From Paenibacillus gorillae (lineage in GTDB: Bacteria > Bacillota > Bacilli > Paenibacillales > Paenibacillaceae), in NCBI RefSeq assembly GCF_000513275.1, contig NZ_CBVJ010000102.1:1-64000 (forward strand): a stretch of DNA of 64,000 bases. The letters run 5' to 3'. A program made the translations under genes and the position numbers. Numbering within the stretch: position 1 is the first letter of the stretch; every line of letters begins with the position of its first letter. The notes under the pieces were generated by a model that had not been told where the DNA came from, did not search any database, and saw nothing but the letters and a program-made list of their open reading frames with translations. Shown here piece after piece: positions 42,003 to 50,695 of the stretch.

Positions 42003-42851
42003 ATGTCATCGATCATCAAGCCCCGTCCAAAGCTGTATGTGCTCGACAATGGACGGATGAGCATGGACAAAAACTGGCTGATTGCCATGCATAATCCAGC
42101 AACATTAAACAACCCTAACGCACCTGCTGAATTTGTAGAATTCCCCATTTATACCGTGTTGATCGACCATCCGGAAGGAAAAATTTTGTTCGATACCGCC
42201 TGCAATCCGAATTCGATGGGCGCGGAGGGGCGCTGGTCTGAATCAACCCAGAAGTCCTTCCCATGGGTGGCGAGCGAGGAATGTTACTTGCATAACCGGC
42301 TGGAACAGCTTCGCGTAAGACCTGAAGAAATCAAATACGTCATCGCCTCTCATTTGCATATGGATCATGCCGGATGCTTAGAGATGTTCACGAATGCAAC
42401 GATTATCGTGCACGAGGATGAGCTGAACGGTGCGATGCAGAGTTATGCCCGTCATGAAAAGGATAGCGCCTACATCTGGGCAGACATCGATGCATGGATT
42501 AAAAACCAGCTGCAATGGAGAACGGTCAAGCGTCATGAAGATCATCTGGAGCTGGCCGAAGGCATCCAGATCATTAACTGCGGCAGCGGTCATGCTTGGG
42601 GCATGCTGGGGTTGCATATTGAAATGCCGGATACAGGCGGAATCATCCTCGCTTCGGATACGATTTATACAACAGAAAGCTTCGGCCCGCCTGTAAAACC
42701 GCCAGGGGTTATTTATGACTCTATAGGTTACTTGAATTCAGTCGAAAAAATACGAACGCTGGCCCACAGGACCAAATCGCAAGTCTGGTTCGGACATGAC
42801 GGGAATCAATTCCAGCAATTGCGTAAATCAACCGAAGGCTATTACGAATAA
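42003..42851 (+). CDS. N-acyl homoserine lactonase-type metallo-hydrolase
   Basis: 282 residues. The full ligand set of AiiA-like lactonases is present in order: SHLHMDHAG, CGSGHAWG, ASDTIYT (metal-bridging Asp plus the substrate Tyr three residues on) and WFGHDG. The PIYTVLIDHPEGKILFDTACNP start is also typical. Such enzymes open the lactone ring of acyl-homoserine-lactone signals; other lactones are possible substrates. AGGGAGG precedes the ATG. It is a single gene divergent from the HxlR regulator. Confidence 0.85.
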   Translation: MSSIIKPRPKLYVLDNGRMSMDKNWLIAMHNPATLNNPNAPAEFVEFPIYTVLIDHPEGKILFDTACNPNSMGAEGRWSESTQKSFPWVASEECYLHNRLEQLRVRPEEIKYVIASHLHMDHAGCLEMFTNATIIVHEDELNGAMQSYARHEKDSAYIWADIDAWIKNQLQWRTVKRHEDHLELAEGIQIINCGSGHAWGMLGLHIEMPDTGGIILASDTIYTTESFGPPVKPPGVIYDSIGYLNSVEKIRTLAHRTKSQVWFGHDGNQFQQLRKSTEGYYE

Positions 42852-42869
42852 TGTCTTGCATTTCGGATC

Positions 42870-42914
42870 AAGCCCCTTCTCAGCAGCGTGAGCTCCATAG
42901 CTGAAAAGGGGCTT
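42870..42914. terminator. Hairpin between converging genes
   Basis: Arms AAGCCCCTTCTCAGC and GCTGAAAAGGGGCTT pair with one mismatch. No clear T run follows on either strand, so termination is likely but not certain. Confidence 0.55.
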
Positions 42915-42924
42915 TGCTATAGGA

Positions 42925-43272
42925 TTATTTCTTGTCTACATGCAGCAGAGATACACGTTTTACGGAATAGGTGTCCCTGATTCGATCCTCCGGAACGACG
43001 TTCAGCTTAATAAGGCTTGCGACCTTGGAGGCATCGGCCTTGGAGAGCAGGCGCCAAACTTCCGGATCGGGTATCGCCTCGTACAGCTTGTCGTCATCAT
43101 ATTCCTTCCGCTCCTGTAAGACGAGCCTCACCCTGTAGCTCTTCGTCTCCAATTCGGATAATTGCTGCTCCTCGCAATGATTCAATATTTCCGCCCGCAG
43201 CTCGCTGAGCTCTTGCTCCAGTTCCTTTTGCTTCTGCTTCAATTGGTAATACCGCCTCACGGCCTTGTCCAC
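42925..43272 (-). CDS. Coiled-coil hypothetical protein
   Basis: 115 residues. The first 45 form a charged coiled coil (LKQKQKELEQELSELRAEI). A second half with beta-like strands (SYRVRLVLQERKEYD) and LLSKADASKVASLIKLNVV follows. The layout recalls small DNA-associated or phage-derived proteins, but I recognise no family. It sits alone between the lactonase and alkA, facing away from alkA. Confidence 0.6.
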   Translation of the reverse strand: MDKAVRRYYQLKQKQKELEQELSELRAEILNHCEEQQLSELETKSYRVRLVLQERKEYDDDKLYEAIPDPEVWRLLSKADASKVASLIKLNVVPEDRIRDTYSVKRVSLLHVDKK

Positions 43273-43457
43273 AAACGCTCACGCTCCTTTTGTAGCCAAT
43301 TTATGCCGATGGTGACGATTTAAGACGATTAAAAATCAGCTCGTTATGTCATTCCCTATACTCTCGCAATAAAAGAGCAAGATCCCGAAACTGCGGCAGC
43401 CAATTTTATGGTAAAACTATAACTAATACAATTCGAAGAGAGGAGTAGTAAAGCAAA

Positions 43458-44405
43458 ATGAACAATCAAATACGTTATGCCGTTTCGCCGGACGGCCGGG
43501 AAATCTGCTTGCCGCTTCCCGCATTATTTAGCTTTAAAGAAAATGTAAGTTATTTGGCACGGTCGGCGGGCGAGTGCATGCATCAGGTGCTCGACGAGCG
43601 AATCCGGAAAGCGATACCGGTAGATGGAGAGTTCGAAGGAGACGGCTCCGCTGTTGTGGAGGTATTCGCAGCTGAGCCTGATACGCTAAACGTGCGGTTT
43701 CTAACACCTGATGAGCCTCCGTCTGTGCAAGTCCTAGATGCAGTGGCCAGCTATACGAGAGAATGGTTTGATCTGGATGCCAACCTGGCTCCCTTCTATT
43801 CTATGGCAAGCAAGGACCCCCTGCTGGAACTGCCAGTCAAGAACCACTATGGCCTGCGCACAATCGGCATACTCGATTTATTCGAAGCGCTCTGCTGGGG
43901 AATTATTGGTCAACAGATCAACTTGCCGTTCGCTTACATTTTAAAGCGGCGCTTCGTCGAACGTTACGGAAGATCGCTGGAATACGGCGGAGAAAGTTAT
44001 TGGCTGTTTCCCTCCCCTCAAGACATCGCCGGATTGCCGGTCAAAGAGCTGACCGATCTAAAGATGACGACGAAAAAAAGCGAATATCTAATCGGCGTAG
44101 CGGGTCTGATCACAGACGGGCAGTTGACGAAGGAAAAGCTGCTCCGCGCCGGAGGCTTAAAGCAAGCGGAGAAAATGCTTACCAGCATTCGCGGCATCGG
44201 ACCTTGGACTGCCAATTATGTGTTGATGCGCTGCCTGCGGATGCCCTCAGCCTTCCCGATTGATGACGTTGGCCTGCATAACGCAATTAAGCATGTGCTT
44301 AGTCTCGACCGGAAGCCTTCGAAGGAGGAGCTGATGAAGCTGTCAGCCGATTGGGCAGGCTGGCAATCCTATGCCACCTTCTATCTATGGAGAATGTTGT
44401 ATTAG
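43458..44405 (+). CDS. alkA: DNA-3-methyladenine glycosylase (AlkA type)
   Basis: 315 residues. An N-terminal AlkA_N-like domain is followed by the helix-hairpin-helix glycosylase core: GQQINLPFAYILKRRFVERYG, the hairpin LTSIRGIGPWTANYVLMRCL, and the catalytic Asp in PIDDVGLHNAI. It removes alkylated purines from DNA. The GAGAGGAG site is 10-12 bp before the ATG. It is not linked to adaA-ogt (14 kb away), unlike in B. subtilis, and no Ada-type palindrome is seen ahead of it. Confidence 0.9.
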   Translation: MNNQIRYAVSPDGREICLPLPALFSFKENVSYLARSAGECMHQVLDERIRKAIPVDGEFEGDGSAVVEVFAAEPDTLNVRFLTPDEPPSVQVLDAVASYTREWFDLDANLAPFYSMASKDPLLELPVKNHYGLRTIGILDLFEALCWGIIGQQINLPFAYILKRRFVERYGRSLEYGGESYWLFPSPQDIAGLPVKELTDLKMTTKKSEYLIGVAGLITDGQLTKEKLLRAGGLKQAEKMLTSIRGIGPWTANYVLMRCLRMPSAFPIDDVGLHNAIKHVLSLDRKPSKEELMKLSADWAGWQSYATFYLWRMLY

Positions 44406-44411
44406 AAATAC

Positions 44412-44458
44412 AAGAAAGGCCAGCTTCCATCGCGATGATCGGAAGCACGGCCTTTCTT
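44412..44458. terminator. Bidirectional terminator between alkA and melA
   Basis: Arms AAGAAAGGCC-GCTTCC and GGAAGC-GGCCTTTCTT pair with a small internal mismatch. TTTCTTTA follows on the plus strand and TTTCTTG on the minus strand. Confidence 0.75.
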
Positions 44459-44477
44459 TACTCTCTAATTGAACTAC

Positions 44478-45788
44478 TTAGATTTCGAACTGCGGCAAGT
44501 AGCTGCGGTTCGCTTCAAGCAGCTCGCCTACCATGCTGCGGATATCCGCGATGCTCAGCTCAGCCGACGTATGCGGGTCCAGCAAGGCGGCATGATACAC
44601 ATGCTCCTTATTGCCTGTCAACGAAGCTTCGATTGTCAGCTCCTGTACATTGATATTGGTACGGTTGAGGGCAGCCAGCTGCGGCGGCAAATCTCCAATG
44701 TAGCAAGGCGTAATGCCGCTGCCGTCTACCAGGCAAGGAACCTCAACGTTGACACCATCCGGCAGATTCGTAATTAGGCCGTTGTTCATGACATTGGCGC
44801 CAATCTTGTAAATGTTGTCCGTCAGAATGGCTTCCATAATATAGGACGCGTATTCATGTGTACGCTCATGCGACAGCCCTTTGTTGCCCAGCAGCTCATC
44901 CATCGCCTTTTGCCAATAGTCGGCTTGCGATTGTCCCCAGTTTTTGTACATCATCGTATGAACGCCGTATTCATCCAGCAATTCCGGATACGCATTCTTG
45001 ATAAAATAAGGCACGTATTCTGCCGTATGCTGCGTCGATTCCGTTACGTAATAGCCGAATTGATTCATAATCTCGTAGCGTACTTTATCGTCATGCTGCT
45101 CCGACGCCTGCCGCTCCAGTGCTCTGCGCTTCACTTCCGGATACAGATCCTCGCCGTCGCGATGAACGTCCAGCAGCCATGCCTGGTGATTGATGCCTGC
45201 GATTTTGGACTTCACGTTCGTATGATCCATGCCCAGTCCTTCGAACAGGTCGCGGACGCAAATTTGCACGCTGTGGCACAGGCCGACCGTCTTAATGCTG
45301 GTTGCCTTCTGAATAGCGCCAGTCACAATCGCCATCGGATTCGTATAGTTCAGAAGCCAGGCATCCGGACATACTTCCTCCATATCTTTCGCGATCTGGA
45401 GCATAACAGGGATCGTACGCAATCCCCGGAAAATACCGCCCATGCCGAGCGTATCTGCATAGCTTTGCTTCAGCCCATACTTCAACGGAATCTCGAAATC
45501 GTTAATGACGCAAGGGTCGTAGCCGCCTACATGAATTGCGTTGATGACGAAATCTGCATCTCGGAGCGCTTCCCGCTGATCGTCATACGCTTTAATTTCC
45601 GCTCGGCCCTCGTTAATGTTGTTGTTCAACTGCTTGAGCATTTGCTCGGATAAGCGCAGCTTTTCCTTGTCGATATCCAGCAGTGCGATATGCGCGTCTC
45701 TCAGCGCCGGGGTCAGCAAGCAATCCCCGATCAAGTTTTTAACGAAAATAATGCTGCCTGCTCCAATAAATACAATTTTAGCTGCCAT
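44478..45788 (-). CDS. melA: Alpha-galactosidase, glycoside hydrolase family 4
   Basis: 436 residues. The N-terminal NAD+ loop IVFIGAGSIIFVKNL and the GH4 metal/substrate motif GLCHSVQ are present. The Ser/Val form after CH is that of alpha-galactosidases rather than alpha-glucosidases (CD-P). NPMAIVTGA and HQAWLLDV complete the active site. The enzyme uses NAD+ and Mn2+ in an oxidation-elimination mechanism in the cytoplasm. It is the last gene of importer 3, 48 bp after the permease, so raffinose-, melibiose- or galactomannan-type sugars are the likely cargo. Confidence 0.88.
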   Translation of the reverse strand: MAAKIVFIGAGSIIFVKNLIGDCLLTPALRDAHIALLDIDKEKLRLSEQMLKQLNNNINEGRAEIKAYDDQREALRDADFVINAIHVGGYDPCVINDFEIPLKYGLKQSYADTLGMGGIFRGLRTIPVMLQIAKDMEEVCPDAWLLNYTNPMAIVTGAIQKATSIKTVGLCHSVQICVRDLFEGLGMDHTNVKSKIAGINHQAWLLDVHRDGEDLYPEVKRRALERQASEQHDDKVRYEIMNQFGYYVTESTQHTAEYVPYFIKNAYPELLDEYGVHTMMYKNWGQSQADYWQKAMDELLGNKGLSHERTHEYASYIMEAILTDNIYKIGANVMNNGLITNLPDGVNVEVPCLVDGSGITPCYIGDLPPQLAALNRTNINVQELTIEASLTGNKEHVYHAALLDPHTSAELSIADIRSMVGELLEANRSYLPQFEI

Positions 45789-45836
45789 GATGATAGCCTC
45801 CGCTTTCTGATAGGAAGTAGATTGATAAAATGCTGA

Positions 45837-46721
45837 TTAGCCTTTGACGCTGCCCATTACGATGCCTTCAGTGAAATATTTTTGCAAAAACGGATAGACG
45901 CACAGCACCGGAACGGTAGCCACGAATACTTGCGCCGCTTTCGTCGTCCGGTCAGAGACGAGCGCCAGCGCCTTCCAATCGGTGGACGTCGCTAGCGACA
46001 TGTCCCGGTTGACGATGACCGTCTGCAAATACGATTGCAGCGGGTAATGGCTAGGATCGTTCATGAGGATTAGCCCTTCAAACCAGGAGTTCCAATGCGT
46101 CACGATGCAGAATAGCACTAGTGTCGCAATCGCCGGCGCAGACAGCGGAACGAATATTTTCCAAAGCACCTTCCACTGCGTCGCCCCGTCCATAAACGCC
46201 GCTTCCTCGATTTCTTTGGGCAAGGAACGGAAAAAGTTAAGCAATAATATAACGTTAAAGATCGGTACCGCCCCCGGAATAATGAGCGCCCAGAAGGAGT
46301 CGATCAAGCCGGTCGCCTTGATCGTCAAATACCACGGAATCAGTCCGCCGCTGAACAGCATCGTGATGACGAAAAACCAGACATACACGCCTCTCCAACT
46401 GAACTGCTGCTTTTCCTTCGATAACGGATAGGCGATCAGAATCGTCAGCAGCATATTAATCGGCACGCCCGCCAGCACCCGCTTTACAGCGATGATGAAG
46501 GAGGTCATAAATTCCGGCTTTTCCAGCACAAAAGCATACGATTTAAGCGTAAATTCAACTGGCCAGAACTGTACTCTCCCCGAGCCGACCGCCGAGCTTG
46601 AGCTAAAGGATATCGCCAGTATATTAATGATCGGAAGCAGGCAGATGAGCGCTGCGCCAATAAGAATGGCGTAATTGCTAATGACAAACACCTTTCGGCC
46701 CATTGTAGCTTTCCTGAACAT
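45837..46721 (-). CDS. Sugar ABC permease (LplC/YtcP type), importer 3
   Basis: 294 residues, six membrane helices, EAA loop EIEEAAFMDGATQWKVLWKIFVPLSAP and the YtcP-type C-terminus YFTEGIVMGSVKG. GAGAGGAG precedes the ATG. It lies 15 bp after its partner permease and before melA. Confidence 0.9.
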   Translation of the reverse strand: MFRKATMGRKVFVISNYAILIGAALICLLPIINILAISFSSSSAVGSGRVQFWPVEFTLKSYAFVLEKPEFMTSFIIAVKRVLAGVPINMLLTILIAYPLSKEKQQFSWRGVYVWFFVITMLFSGGLIPWYLTIKATGLIDSFWALIIPGAVPIFNVILLLNFFRSLPKEIEEAAFMDGATQWKVLWKIFVPLSAPAIATLVLFCIVTHWNSWFEGLILMNDPSHYPLQSYLQTVIVNRDMSLATSTDWKALALVSDRTTKAAQVFVATVPVLCVYPFLQKYFTEGIVMGSVKG

Positions 46722-46736
46722 ATGCAGTCTCCTCTC

Positions 46737-47636
46737 TTAAAAAATACGGTAGTCCGAATAACGCGTGGCGAGCCCGTAGGAGATGCCGATGAAAAGGAAC
46801 GACACGGCCGACTTGAACAGGCCAACTGCCGTCGCTACCCCGTATTGCGCGTCTTGCATCCCGATGCGGTAGACGAGCGTATCGATAATATCGCCCGACT
46901 GGTACACCTGGGGGCTATATAAATTGAATACTTGGTCGAAGCCCGCATTCAATACATTTCCTAAGCTCAAAATCGTCATCAGCATAATCATTGGAATCAG
47001 TCCCGGCAGCGTAACGTGAAGCGTCTGCTTCCAGCGTCCCGCTCCGTCCATCACTGCAGCTTCATACAACGTCGGATTGATGCCGGTCAGCGCAGCCAGA
47101 TAGACAATGGAGCCGTAACCGAAGCCCTTCCATACTTCCGAACCTACCAGAGTGACGGGAAACCAGCTGTTATGTCCCAGAAAATAGATTGGCTCCAGCC
47201 CGAGCCAAGTTAGAAAATGATTCACGATCCCTGTTGATGGCGACAAAATATCGATGAAAATGCCGCCTAGAATGATCCAGGATAAAAAGTGCGGGAAATA
47301 GACAATCGTCTGCACGCTCCGTTTGACGAGCCGGTTTCTGGCTTCGTTAAGCAGCAAGGCGAACAGCACGGGCGCGATAACGCCGGCAATGATTTTCATC
47401 AGCGATATATAAATCGTGTTCCAAAGCACTTGATAAATATCCGGCATATTGAGCAGGTACTGAAAGTTATCCCATCCGATCCATGGCGAGCCGAACATGC
47501 CCTTGGACGGTACAAACCGTTTGAACGCGACGACAATGCCTGCCATCGGAATGTAATTGTAGACGAGTACGATCAATATGCCCGGCAGCAGCATGAGGTG
47601 AAAGGGTATCTCACGTAAAAATCTTCTATTCTCCAT
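46737..47636 (-). CDS. Sugar ABC permease (LplB type), importer 3
   Basis: 299 residues from the ATG at 47636. The GTG-GAGGAG codons upstream are better read as its GGAGGAG ribosome site than as a start at 47648. Six membrane helices and EAA loop LYEAAVMDGAGRWKQTLHVTLPGLIP. The LplB-type QVFNLYSPQVYQSGDIIDTLVYRIG segment is near the end. Confidence 0.9.
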   Translation of the reverse strand: MENRRFLREIPFHLMLLPGILIVLVYNYIPMAGIVVAFKRFVPSKGMFGSPWIGWDNFQYLLNMPDIYQVLWNTIYISLMKIIAGVIAPVLFALLLNEARNRLVKRSVQTIVYFPHFLSWIILGGIFIDILSPSTGIVNHFLTWLGLEPIYFLGHNSWFPVTLVGSEVWKGFGYGSIVYLAALTGINPTLYEAAVMDGAGRWKQTLHVTLPGLIPMIMLMTILSLGNVLNAGFDQVFNLYSPQVYQSGDIIDTLVYRIGMQDAQYGVATAVGLFKSAVSFLFIGISYGLATRYSDYRIF

Positions 47637-47668
47637 CTGCTCCTCCACTTCACCAGCATGATTTAGTT

Positions 47669-47694
47669 GAGAGAAGGAATGGCTTCCTTCTCTC
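47669..47694 (-). terminator. Intercistronic hairpin after binding protein 3
   Basis: Perfect 11-bp stem GAGAGAAGGAA (47669-47679) / TTCCTTCTCTC (47684-47694) with a 4-base loop between the binding-protein stop and the permease start. There is no T run. It is more likely an mRNA-protecting or partial-termination hairpin than a full stop. Confidence 0.6.
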
Positions 47695-47709
47695 TGCCAG
47701 ACTTGTTCT

Positions 47710-49369
47710 CTAGTTTTGACTCCAGTCGTTGACTTCCTTCGTCATTTGCTCTCCGCCCTGCTTATTCCAGGTCGATACGAAAGCATCGAACTGATCAATC
47801 GATCCGCCCATGATGATGCTCGTGAACGTCTGAACCTGCTGCTTCTGCAGCGTGCCCTCGCGATCCACCATCGTTTGTGTCGGTGCGCCAAAAAATTGAT
47901 TATCCATCGTCAGCCCTTTTTGCATGAAAGCATCAAGTACGCTGAGCGAGCCTTCCGGTCCGTACATCTTCTCTGCGCCCCAGAAAGCCGTATCGCCGCC
48001 GCGGTATTTCATAATGTTGTCGTAATAGCCCTTCTCCTCCAAATTAAGCGAGGACGGGTCATTCGACGACAGCGCGCTCTTGATGTGCAGCATCGCATCG
48101 AGGTTTTTGCGCGGTGCTTCGCCGTAGAGCAGCGTGTAGCTGAATGCAGACATGCCATCCTTGTCGACGTTATAGATTTCAGGCTCCGCCGTTTCACCGT
48201 AAATTTTCTCAAGTGCCAGATTCAGCATTTTAACAGCTGCTTCCGGATGCGCACTGTCCTTCTTCACGGTGTAATACGTGCTGATAGCAAACGGCACTTG
48301 CGATTTGGCCGCTTCTCCGTCGATAGAAGGAATTTCGATCGCCTTCCACTCCATGTCCGGATTATTCGTCTTGCCGTCCTGCAGCCAGCCGCTGTTCCAG
48401 AAGAAGCCGAAGAACATGCCGACTTTGCCCGCGTTTGCATCCTCATTCACTTTGGAAGCGTCACGCGTTCCGAATTCCTTATTCAGCACACCCGATGCGT
48501 ACATTTCCTGAAGCTTTTGCAGCGCCTGCTTCATTTCCGGCTGCACGCTTCCGTAGACCAGCTTGCCGGACGCATCCTTAACCCAAATGTTCGGATAAGC
48601 GTGGAAGCCGTTAAAGAAGCCCTCCAGTCCTGCGTAAAAGCCCCACAGATCCTTGTTGATCCCCAGTCCGTACGTATCGGCAGCTCCATTGCCGTCCGGG
48701 TCCTTCTTAGCAAACGCTTCGGCTATAGCCAGAACGTCCTGCATTGACTTCGGCTCTTCCAGATTGAGCTTTTTCAGCCAATCTGTCCGCACCCACAGCA
48801 CTTGGGATTGACCGATGCCGGAGCCCATTTTTGGGATGGCATACATTTTGCCGTCGAAGGTCGAGGACTTAATCGCATTGCCGCCATCCTCGGACAAAAT
48901 CTTCTTCGTGAGCGGCGAAGCATATTGCTCGTAGACAGAAGTCAGATCCTGCAGCTGGTCATCCTCAATCAGTCGCTTCAGTTGTGCAGCGTTCACCTCA
49001 GCAATGTTCGGCATGTCATCCGACGCTATGGCGATGTTGATCTTCTGTGCATATTGCGCATCCGGTGTCGTCCAGAGATATTTGATCTTGATGCCGAGAT
49101 CCGCTTCGTACGCTCTTGACCATGCATTGTTGTCCAGCGACTCTCCCGACTTATACTCCATCCCTTCGGAAATCGGCCGGACAGCCGTCACTTCAATTGG
49201 CGGATCATACTTGCCAAGCGGGCTCGTATCCACCGTTTGAGTACCGTTGCCTTTTTCCCCCTTCCGGCTGCTTGGCCGGATTGTTATTGCCCCCGCTGCT
49301 GCAAGCGTTCATGAGCAGCGCTGTGATTAGCAGTGTACTGCCTAACAAACCCCATTTTTTCATCCCCAT
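47710..49369 (-). pseudogene. Sugar-binding lipoprotein of importer 3, frameshifted
   Basis: The start at 49369 (or 49363) gives a signal peptide with lipobox LLMNAC and the linker SSGGNNNPAKQPEG, then runs out of frame. The binding domain (ITA-VRPISEGMEYKSG to VNDWSQN, about 507 residues) continues in another frame that lacks any start with a signal peptide. Removing one base from the minus-strand GGGGGAAAAA run (49252-49261) joins both into one protein of about 552 residues. It is a YtcQ/LplA-type solute-binding protein. It is either a true frameshift, a switchable tract or a sequencing error. A -10 TATAAT (49420-49425) lies upstream. Confidence 0.8.
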
Positions 49370-49394
49370 GTTGTATCGCTCTCTTTCAAGTGGA

Positions 49395-49486
49395 TTGTAA
49401 GCACTTTCTTTCTGACTTAATTATAGCAACGGTACCCGTCCCGCCGTGTGCGGATTTTTTGCCGGGCACCTGCGATGTTTTTGTCC
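49395..49486 (-). promoter_or_regulatory. Control region of the importer-3 unit
   Basis: Minus-strand -10 TATAAT (49420-49425) has no -35 consensus. Two similar T-tracts, TTTTTTGCC (49455-49463) and TTTTTGTCC (49478-49486), each after GCGA/GCGGA, lie about 22 bp apart just upstream, where a YesN-type activator would bind. A cre-like TTGTAAGCACTTTCTT (49395-49410) sits downstream of the -10. Confidence 0.45.
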
Positions 49487-49530
49487 AAGTATCGCTTTCG
49501 TGCAAAAATAACATACCTTTACAACAAAAA

Positions 49531-49560
49531 ACCGCCCCGGCTAATGCGAAGGGGGACGGT
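49531..49560 (-). terminator. Terminator of the kinase-regulator pair at 49638-52411
   Basis: Minus-strand ACCGTCCCCC / GGGGCGGT stem, followed by TTTTTTG. Confidence 0.8.
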
Positions 49561-49637
49561 GTGAGAGTCACTTTCGTATGAGTGGAACGGTCATTGACCA
49601 AAAGAGTCATAGCAGCTTTTTAAGGAAGGAGCAATGT

Positions 49638-50693
49638 TTAAGATCGGCTGGTATCTGCTTCCGCATGCTGGCTTTGCCTATATTGAGTAGGCAGCATACC
49701 CGTCATTTCCTTAAACATTTTGCCGAAGTACCGCGTATCGGTAAATCCGCACTGCTCGGCGATCCAGTAGACAGGATGGTTCGTCGCGGACAGCATCCGC
49801 TTCGCTTCCTCAATGCTGCGGATCTGAACGTAGCGGACGAACGAGATGCGCAATATATCTTTAAAGCTCCGGCTGAAGTAGCTTTTGCTAATGTTCACCT
49901 GTGCACAAATGCCGCTTTGCGACAGATCTTCAATCGCCTGAGCATCCATATAAGCCAGCGCCTTCAAGATACCGTGAATCATATCCTCCGAATAGCCGGA
50001 CTGCCGCAGCCACTGCTGCAGCTTGGAGCGGGTATCGGTCAGCCATGACCTCAGAGCTGAAGCATCGCTTGGCAGCAGCCCCCAGCCCGGAAATTGCGGG
50101 AACAGCGCCTTCCATTTCTGCAAAGCCTGCTCCGCCCATTCCTCCGGTATGATTGCCTTCACGTCGGCCAGCATGTCCACCATCCGCTGGAAGGACTCGT
50201 CCTCCCATACCCATAAGGGATGAAGCCAGCCCTTCTCGAAAGCCTCACGCGTCCACGCCGCTGTCGTGGCACCCGTCCCGGTCTGTGCCGCGGCCGCCGG
50301 AGCTTTGTCCTCCGTCACCTTAGCAGCAATCCGCTCCAATAGCTCATCGAGATCCTGTGTCTCCAGCTGCGTCTTGACGATGTAGTCAATCGCACCGATA
50401 CGCAGCGCCTCCTGGATATAATCGAAATCCTGGTGGCAGGTCAGGACGACCATCTTGATACTTGCATCAAACTCCCTAACCCAATGCATCAGCTCCAGCC
50501 CCGTCATGCCCGGCATCGTAATATCCGTCACGAGCAGCTGCACCGTATTCGGATGCTCCTGCAGATACAGCTTCGCCCGATCGCCGGAAGCTGCTTCGCC
50601 GATAATTTCAATTCCGTATTTCTCCCACGGAAAAATCATTTTCAGCCCTTTGCGAACGAGACTCTCGTCGTCTACGATATAGGCTTGAATCAT
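49638..50693 (-). CDS. Short YesN-type response regulator
   Basis: 351 residues, about 180 fewer than the other two in the window because the middle region is short. Receiver with VDDESLV and phospho-acceptor Asp57 in LLVTDITMPGMTG. C-terminal AraC-type double helix-turn-helix (GICAQVNISKSYFSRSFKDILR, PVYWIAEQCGFTDTRYFGKMFKEMTG). It begins 2 bp after the kinase stop. It lies directly upstream of the importer-3 unit on the same strand, separated by a terminator, and is its likely activator. Confidence 0.92.
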   Translation of the reverse strand: MIQAYIVDDESLVRKGLKMIFPWEKYGIEIIGEAASGDRAKLYLQEHPNTVQLLVTDITMPGMTGLELMHWVREFDASIKMVVLTCHQDFDYIQEALRIGAIDYIVKTQLETQDLDELLERIAAKVTEDKAPAAAAQTGTGATTAAWTREAFEKGWLHPLWVWEDESFQRMVDMLADVKAIIPEEWAEQALQKWKALFPQFPGWGLLPSDASALRSWLTDTRSKLQQWLRQSGYSEDMIHGILKALAYMDAQAIEDLSQSGICAQVNISKSYFSRSFKDILRISFVRYVQIRSIEEAKRMLSATNHPVYWIAEQCGFTDTRYFGKMFKEMTGMLPTQYRQSQHAEADTSRS

Positions 50694-50695
50694 CG

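Noticed and set aside
47716-48747. Open frame of 343 codons on the plus strand
   Set aside because: Antisense shadow of the importer-3 binding protein, with the same reasons as the other two.
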